DNA from: UBA5794 sp965368815
GTDB lineage: Bacteria; Actinomycetota; Acidimicrobiia; Spongiisociales; UBA5794
DNA: 9,784 nucleotides
Direction of reading: 5' to 3'
NCBI GenBank assembly: GCA_965368815.1
Contig: CBDUOH010000075.1
Span: 1-9,784 of the forward strand
Shown here: in pieces, positions 6,061 through 9,784 of the stretch
Layout: each line of letters opens with the position of its first letter
Position numbering within the stretch: position 1 is the stretch's first letter
Program-made: the position numbers and the translations under genes
Notes under the pieces: generated by a model
The model's database searches: none
What the model was told of the DNA's origin: nothing
What the model saw: only the letters and a program-made list of their open reading frames with translations

Positions 6061-6503
6061 CGGCCCTCGCGGGTGTCGATGGACGGTGCCACGATGAATA
6101 TGCCTTCCGATTCGGCGAGCGTTCCCTTCTCGGACGCCAGGGTCGCCGCGATGGACAGCCGTCGCCCGCGTCGCTCCATGATGGTTCCGCTCAGCGTGAG
6201 TGGCTGACCGGTCGGCACCTGTTTGCGATACGACAGGTTCAGCTTGGCCGTGAACACGAAGACATCCTCGGTGAGCATCGCCGTCCAGGCGGAGATCTCG
6301 TCCAATGCTGTGGCGACGATGCCGCCGTGGAGCACGCCATCGAATCCTGCGAAGTGCGGATGCGGCTCGAACGGAGCCGTGACTGTGGTGGTTTCGACCT
6401 CGAAACCGTCGATCCGCAGCCCGTGTGGGTTGTCCAGCCCGCACCCGAAACAGTGTGCATAGCGCGCTCGGAGCGCCTCTATGGCCGTTGAGTCGGTGTC
6501 CAT
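6057..6503 (-). CDS. PaaI/THEM4-like hotdog-fold acyl-CoA thioesterase
   Basis: A 148-residue single hotdog domain, likely hydrolysing an acyl- or aryl-CoA thioester in the cytosol; the substrate cannot be told from sequence. HCFGCGLDNPHGLRI (17-31) is the N-terminal signature of this thioesterase group. HGGIVATALDE (59-69) gives the HGG loop that binds CoA and the acidic catalytic pair region D68/E69. AKLNLSYRKQVPTGQPL (about 94-110 region) is the usual later strand pair. The frame is open far upstream through nth (to 7310), but the ATG at 6503 is chosen because family homology starts there and a -10 box TATGGT lies 6 nt upstream. Proteins of this fold work as dimers or tetramers. The gene is divergent from nth with 33 bp between start codons. 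Confidence 0.88.
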   Translation of the reverse strand: MDTDSTAIEALRARYAHCFGCGLDNPHGLRIDGFEVETTTVTAPFEPHPHFAGFDGVLHGGIVATALDEISAWTAMLTEDVFVFTAKLNLSYRKQVPTGQPLTLSGTIMERRGRRLSIAATLASEKGTLAESEGIFIVAPSIDTREGR

Positions 6504-6509
6504 CACGCC

Positions 6510-6515
6510 ACCATA
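6510..6515 (-). promoter_or_regulatory. -10 box TATGGT of the thioesterase gene, leaderless layout
   Basis: On the minus strand GGTATGGT is followed by 6 nt (GGCGTG) and then ATG 6503. It occupies the 33-bp gap shared with the nth promoter, and its -35 region would fall on the nth start codon. No TTGACA-like hexamer is seen there. Confidence 0.45.
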
Positions 6516-6522
6516 CCGGCGG

Positions 6523-6528
6523 TACCAT
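6523..6528 (+). promoter_or_regulatory. -10 box TACCAT of nth
   Basis: GGTACCAT is followed by 8 nt and the nth ATG at 6537, so the mRNA would be leaderless or have only one or two extra bases. There is no Shine-Dalgarno sequence. The box is 7 bp from the opposing thioesterase -10 box. Confidence 0.4.
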
Positions 6529-6536
6529 CGATCGGA

Positions 6537-7220
6537 ATGGCTGCTCCCACGAAACCACTTCCCGAGTTCTCGACCGAGGAGAAACGCAACGCCAGCGTCA
6601 TCCTCAACCGCATCGCGAAACTGTATCCCGATGTTGGTACGGCGCTCGATTATCGGGACGCCTGGCAACTGTTGGTCGCAACGGTGCTGTCGGCCCAGAC
6701 GACGGACGAGAACGTCAACAAGGTGCTGCCCGTGCTCTTCGATGCGTTTCCGACACCCGAGGACCTTGCGGGTGCCGACCCCGAAGAGGTGGAGGAGATC
6801 GTCTTTTCGACTGGCTTCTACCGCCAGAAGACGAAGAGCATCATCGCCCTTGCGGGTGACATCGTGGACAAGTTCGCGGGGGAAGTACCGAAGGATCTCG
6901 ACGCGTTGGTCCAGCTCAGGGGAGTGGGGCGAAAGACCGCGTCGGTGGTGCTCGCCGAGGTATGGGACGTCCCGGCCATCGCCGTCGACACGCATGTGAA
7001 CCGCGTGAGCAACCGGCTCGGTCTCACTTCCAACAGTGATCCTGTCAAGATCGAAGCCGATCTGATGGGGCTGCTCCCGAAGCAGCGATGGTCGGGCGTG
7101 TCGATGCGGATGATCCAATTCGGGCGCGACGTGTGCGATGCGAAGAAGCCCCGCTGCTGGGAATGCCCGTTGCGGGATCGGTGCGAGTTCGAACCGAAGA
7201 CCCCGCGGCCCCCCAAGTGA
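6537..7220 (+). CDS. nth: Endonuclease III, DNA glycosylase/AP lyase
   Basis: Base-excision repair enzyme that removes oxidised pyrimidines and cleaves at abasic sites. The 227-residue length is normal for the family (211 in E. coli). LLVATVLSAQTTDENVN (45-61) is the family's DNA-contact helix region. The helix-hairpin-helix LRGVGRKTA (127-135) carries the catalytic lysine K133, and VDTHVNR (150-156) carries the catalytic aspartate D151. Cysteines 200, 207, 210 and 216 have the C-x6-C-x2-C-x5-C spacing of the [4Fe-4S] cluster. All key residues are present, so the enzyme should be active. The ATG at 6537 fits homology and the -10 box 8 nt upstream. Its TGA overlaps the GTG of the MATE gene (GTGA), implying a bicistronic nth-MATE operon. 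Confidence 0.97.
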   Translation: MAAPTKPLPEFSTEEKRNASVILNRIAKLYPDVGTALDYRDAWQLLVATVLSAQTTDENVNKVLPVLFDAFPTPEDLAGADPEEVEEIVFSTGFYRQKTKSIIALAGDIVDKFAGEVPKDLDALVQLRGVGRKTASVVLAEVWDVPAIAVDTHVNRVSNRLGLTSNSDPVKIEADLMGLLPKQRWSGVSMRMIQFGRDVCDAKKPRCWECPLRDRCEFEPKTPRPPK

Positions 7221-8575
7221 ACGTGGCGGGCGCCGTCGCCGCGTTCCGACGCAATCCTCGCGATGGGGCGATTGCCGCGCTTGCCATTCCGGCCCTCGGG
7301 ACGCTTGCAATCGATCCCGTGGTCACAATTGTCGACACCGCGTGGGTCGGCAGGCTCGGGACCGTACCGCTTGCTGCGCTTGCGGTTGCCGGCGCGGTCT
7401 TTGCCGCAGTGTTCTCGGTGTTCAACTTCATCCAGGTCACCATCACGCCGTTGATCGCTGCCGAAATGGGTCGGGGCCAGCGAGGTCGTGCTGGTGCCAT
7501 CGCAACCGGTGCCGTCTGGATTGCAGCGGTTCTCGGGGTGGTCCTTGCCGCCGTCTTCATAGCCTTGTCACCAGCGATCACAGAGCTCTTCGGATCGGCG
7601 GCCGATGTGACGGCCGAAGCAACGACGTACCTCCGCATCCGGTTCCTCGCGCTGCCCGTGATGTTGATCGCAACGGTGGGTCACGGCGTGTATCGCGGCC
7701 ACCACGACACCCGGACACCACTCCGTGTCGCCGTCGGGATGAACCTCGTGAACCTGGTGCTCGACCCGATTCTCATCTTCGGAGCCGACCTCGGGGTCGC
7801 CGGCGCCGCATGGGCCACAGTCGTCGCCCAGACGGTTGCGGCGGTCTGGTTCATCATCCTGATGTTCAAGACGCAGCGGGTTCGGCTCGGCATCGGTGAT
7901 GCGGATGTGGCACTCGATTCATTGCCCATCCGTGAAGTGGTCGCGAAGGGCTGGCCGATGATCTTCCGATCCATGGCGTTGCTTGCGGCGATCACAGCCA
8001 CGACGGTTGCTGCAGCCCGGATTGGAACGGTCGAAACCGCAGCTCACCAGGTTGCCCTGCAGGTGTGGCTGTTTCTCGCCTTTGTGCTCGATTCCTACGC
8101 GGTGGCCGCCCAGGCGATGGTGGGGACCGACATCGGTGCCGGCAACATCTCGGCCGCGCGGGCGGTGTCGGACCGGTTGCTCGCCCTTGGTCTCGTCACC
8201 GGGTTCGGCCTGTCGATCGTCGTCGCAGCCACCGCTCCGCTCTTGCCATTGCTGTTCGGTATCGAACCTGATGTGCAGGACGCGCTGTCAGGGATCTACC
8301 TCTTTGTCGTGGTTCTCCAGCCGTTGACCGCCCTCGTGTATGTCTGGGATGGAGTGGGCATCGGAGCAGCCGCTTTCCGCTATCTCGCGGGGTCCATGTT
8401 GGTCGCGAGCCTTGCCGCGGTGGTCACCCTCGTGGCGCTCGGCGATTCACTGTTCGGGATCTGGATGGCGTTGGCCGTGTTGACCGGCGTACGCCTGGTC
8501 ACGTTGGCCTGGTGGCACCAGCGGGGGATTCTCTCCGGCGGGCGAGATCCATCCCCTTCGTCTCGGGCAGCCTGA
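7217..8575 (+). CDS. MATE-family efflux transporter, DinF-like
   Basis: A 452-residue inner-membrane drug or metabolite antiporter with about 12 hydrophobic segments arranged as two six-helix repeats. TM1 contains IVDTAWVGRLG with D40, and the TM5 region has NLVNLVLDPILIFG with D183. These fit the two conserved aspartates of the archaeal DinF-clade PfMATE (D41, D184), which suggests proton coupling (inferred from family). GHGVYRGHHDTRTPL (about 155-169) is also DinF-like. An in-frame start at 7088 would lie wholly inside nth and add a non-homologous charged stretch. GTG 7217, in the GTGA overlap with the nth stop, is preferred, with GTG 7223 as an alternative. No ribosome site is visible, so translation is probably coupled to nth. 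Its last 77 bp overlap the 3' end of the MFS gene on the other strand. Confidence 0.92.
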   Translation: MNVAGAVAAFRRNPRDGAIAALAIPALGTLAIDPVVTIVDTAWVGRLGTVPLAALAVAGAVFAAVFSVFNFIQVTITPLIAAEMGRGQRGRAGAIATGAVWIAAVLGVVLAAVFIALSPAITELFGSAADVTAEATTYLRIRFLALPVMLIATVGHGVYRGHHDTRTPLRVAVGMNLVNLVLDPILIFGADLGVAGAAWATVVAQTVAAVWFIILMFKTQRVRLGIGDADVALDSLPIREVVAKGWPMIFRSMALLAAITATTVAAARIGTVETAAHQVALQVWLFLAFVLDSYAVAAQAMVGTDIGAGNISAARAVSDRLLALGLVTGFGLSIVVAATAPLLPLLFGIEPDVQDALSGIYLFVVVLQPLTALVYVWDGVGIGAAAFRYLAGSMLVASLAAVVTLVALGDSLFGIWMALAVLTGVRLVTLAWWHQRGILSGGRDPSPSSRAA

Positions 8576-9749
8576 GAATCAGGAGGATCGCGGCAACGAG
8601 ACCGACGCTGAGCACGGACACGGTGACCGTGAGCCCGTACGTGTCTATCAGGATCCCGCCTGCGATGAAACCGGTGATCGAACCGATGATGGCGATGTTC
8701 GTGATCCAGCCCCCGGCGGTCGCGCGGAGTCGGGTCGGAAAGAGCTCGGCACGTTGGGCGGAAAACGACGGTGCCAACATCGTCGCTCCGAGGGTTGCGA
8801 GGAAGATCGAGGTCGCAAGGAACCAGCCCGAGCTCAACGAATAGAAGCCGACCCCACCGACGAGGCCGATGCCGATCGCAACCGCTGATGTGGGTCGGCG
8901 GCCGACCCGGTCAGCGAGGCGTCCCCCGACGAGAAGGCCGACGGTCCCGACGCCGGAGAACACGATCAGGAGGAATCGGGCAGCGCCTGTGTCCCATGCA
9001 AGATCATTGATGAGTCGCTCGAGGACGAAGTCGAATGCGGGGCTCGAGAAGGCGGCGACGAAGAACGCCACCCCGGCCATCGGCCAGAAATGCTTCCCGA
9101 GACCCATCGACAGTGCCTTGCCGAACGGGAACGCCGGAGCAGGCACGAACACGCGGGATTCGGGGAGGAACCGGTTGAGAATGGGGAACGCCAACAGACC
9201 GAGCGAGGCTATCCCGAACAGGATCCGCCACGCGTTGTCGGTCCCTTCAGCCAATGGGAGCAGGACGAGGCCGAGACCCACCCCGAGTGAACCAGCAAGT
9301 CCATAGATGCCGAGGGCAAGGGCACGGAATCCCGCCGGTGTCTCCTCGGCTATCAGGACGATCGAGATCGCCGCGACTGCCACGACGCCGATGCGCACGA
9401 GTGCCTGGGACACCACATACGCCCATACGCTCGGGACAAACGCGGTCATCAGACTGGCGAGACAAACGAGAGCGAACGCGCCGAGGAGGGGCTTTCGTCT
9501 GCCGATTCGATCTGCAGCGACCGAGAACAGGATCCCGACGAGGGACGCCGCACGGACACCGGCAAAGATTGTGCTCATCTGGCCCTCGGTGAGTTCGAGC
9601 GAGGTGCGTGCGAAGGGAAGCGTGTGCGCCATCTGGCTGGCTGCGTACCCGGTGATAAGACCGATCAGTGCGGTCAGAAAGACGATCCGGCGGACTGCGG
9701 CGGACGGACGCGTGGATTGTATGGGCGGTCCGTAGGCGGACGAGGTCAT
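8499..9749 (-). CDS. MFS transporter, sugar/organic-acid porter-like
   Basis: A 416-residue, 12-helix major facilitator. Loop 2-3 has the motif A core ADRIGRRK (79-86), and the second half repeats it as ADRVGRRPT. AEETPAGFRA (134-143) and WRILF (174-178) follow the fourth and sixth helix regions. PESR (196-199) ends the first half and PETKG lies after the last helix. The PESR/PETKG pair is typical of sugar porters and of the aromatic- or organic-acid porters; the substrate is not identifiable. ATG 9749 is the first start, with about 20 hydrophilic residues before TM1. No ribosome site or matching -10 box is visible in the remaining 35 bp to the window edge. The C-terminal tail (RRRESPAGATRPT) is encoded opposite the end of the MATE gene. 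No substrate-pathway genes are adjacent. Confidence 0.92.
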   Translation of the reverse strand: MTSSAYGPPIQSTRPSAAVRRIVFLTALIGLITGYAASQMAHTLPFARTSLELTEGQMSTIFAGVRAASLVGILFSVAADRIGRRKPLLGAFALVCLASLMTAFVPSVWAYVVSQALVRIGVVAVAAISIVLIAEETPAGFRALALGIYGLAGSLGVGLGLVLLPLAEGTDNAWRILFGIASLGLLAFPILNRFLPESRVFVPAPAFPFGKALSMGLGKHFWPMAGVAFFVAAFSSPAFDFVLERLINDLAWDTGAARFLLIVFSGVGTVGLLVGGRLADRVGRRPTSAVAIGIGLVGGVGFYSLSSGWFLATSIFLATLGATMLAPSFSAQRAELFPTRLRATAGGWITNIAIIGSITGFIAGGILIDTYGLTVTVSVLSVGLVAAILLILRLPETKGMDLARRRESPAGATRPT

Positions 9750-9784
9750 GGCTGCGTCGATTCACAGGCGAATAATCGTGACAA

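Noticed and set aside
7088..7216. Longer N-terminus for the MATE transporter starting inside nth
   Set aside because: The extra 43 residues are charged, overlap the essential iron-sulfur region of nth in another frame, and precede the natural GTGA overlap start.
6504..7310. Extension of the thioesterase frame upstream through the antisense strand of nth
   Set aside because: Homology begins at ATG 6503 with a -10 box 6 nt before it. The added 269 residues are non-homologous and antisense to a conserved enzyme.
1..9784. Mobile elements, CRISPR array, tRNA, rRNA or riboswitch
   Set aside because: No transposase, integrase, terminal repeats, regularly spaced repeats or recognisable structured RNA were seen. 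Genes fill nearly all of the sequence, and no gene-free stretch exceeds about 125 bases.

Overview
The window is ordinary-looking chromosome from a high-GC bacterium, roughly 60% G+C or slightly more by eye. It is most likely an actinobacterium, and perhaps a member of Acidimicrobiia. The reasons are the GC-rich codon use, frequent GTG starts, near absence of Shine-Dalgarno sequences with apparent leaderless promoters, a paired BagA/BagB-type (Get3/ArsA-like) ATPase operon like Rv3679-Rv3680 of Mycobacterium tuberculosis, and an actinobacterial-type DnaE C-terminus. The class-level placement is inference. I see no mobile element, rRNA, tRNA or CRISPR array.

Layout, left to right: (1) 1-1352, + strand: the 3' part of dnaE, the replicative DNA polymerase III alpha subunit, cut by the window edge. 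(2) 3256-1365, - strand: a two-gene operon of GET3/ArsA-like ATPases, bagA then bagB with a 4-bp ATGA overlap, convergent with dnaE across only 12 bp. (3) 3325-3537, + strand: a 70-residue conserved-looking unknown, divergent from bagA. (4) 5205 (or 5250)-3529, - strand: a long protein with two ThyX-like (FAD-dependent thymidylate synthase) domains, overlapping gene 3 tail to tail by 9 bp. (5) 5330-6060, + strand: two small membrane proteins. (6) 6503-6057, - strand: a hotdog-fold thioesterase that shares a CTAG stop with the preceding gene. (7) 6537-8575, + strand: nth (endonuclease III) overlapping a DinF-like MATE exporter. (8) 9749-8499, - strand: an MFS transporter whose last 77 bp overlap the end of the MATE gene.

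The gene order alternates strand at almost every unit, with divergent gaps of 33 to about 125 bp and convergent ends that overlap or nearly touch. Start codons often sit exactly 6 nt after a TAnnnT -10 box, which implies leaderless mRNAs, and five of the seven boxes share a GG prefix (GGTAnnnT).

The most interesting items are the double ThyX-like protein, in which each domain keeps a different half of the family signature; the repeated GGTAnnnT-N6-start promoter layout; a perfect 8-bp inverted repeat between the ThyX-like gene and the membrane-protein operon; and the asymmetric BagA/BagB P-loops. I do not see a clear multi-gene system of a wholly new kind.
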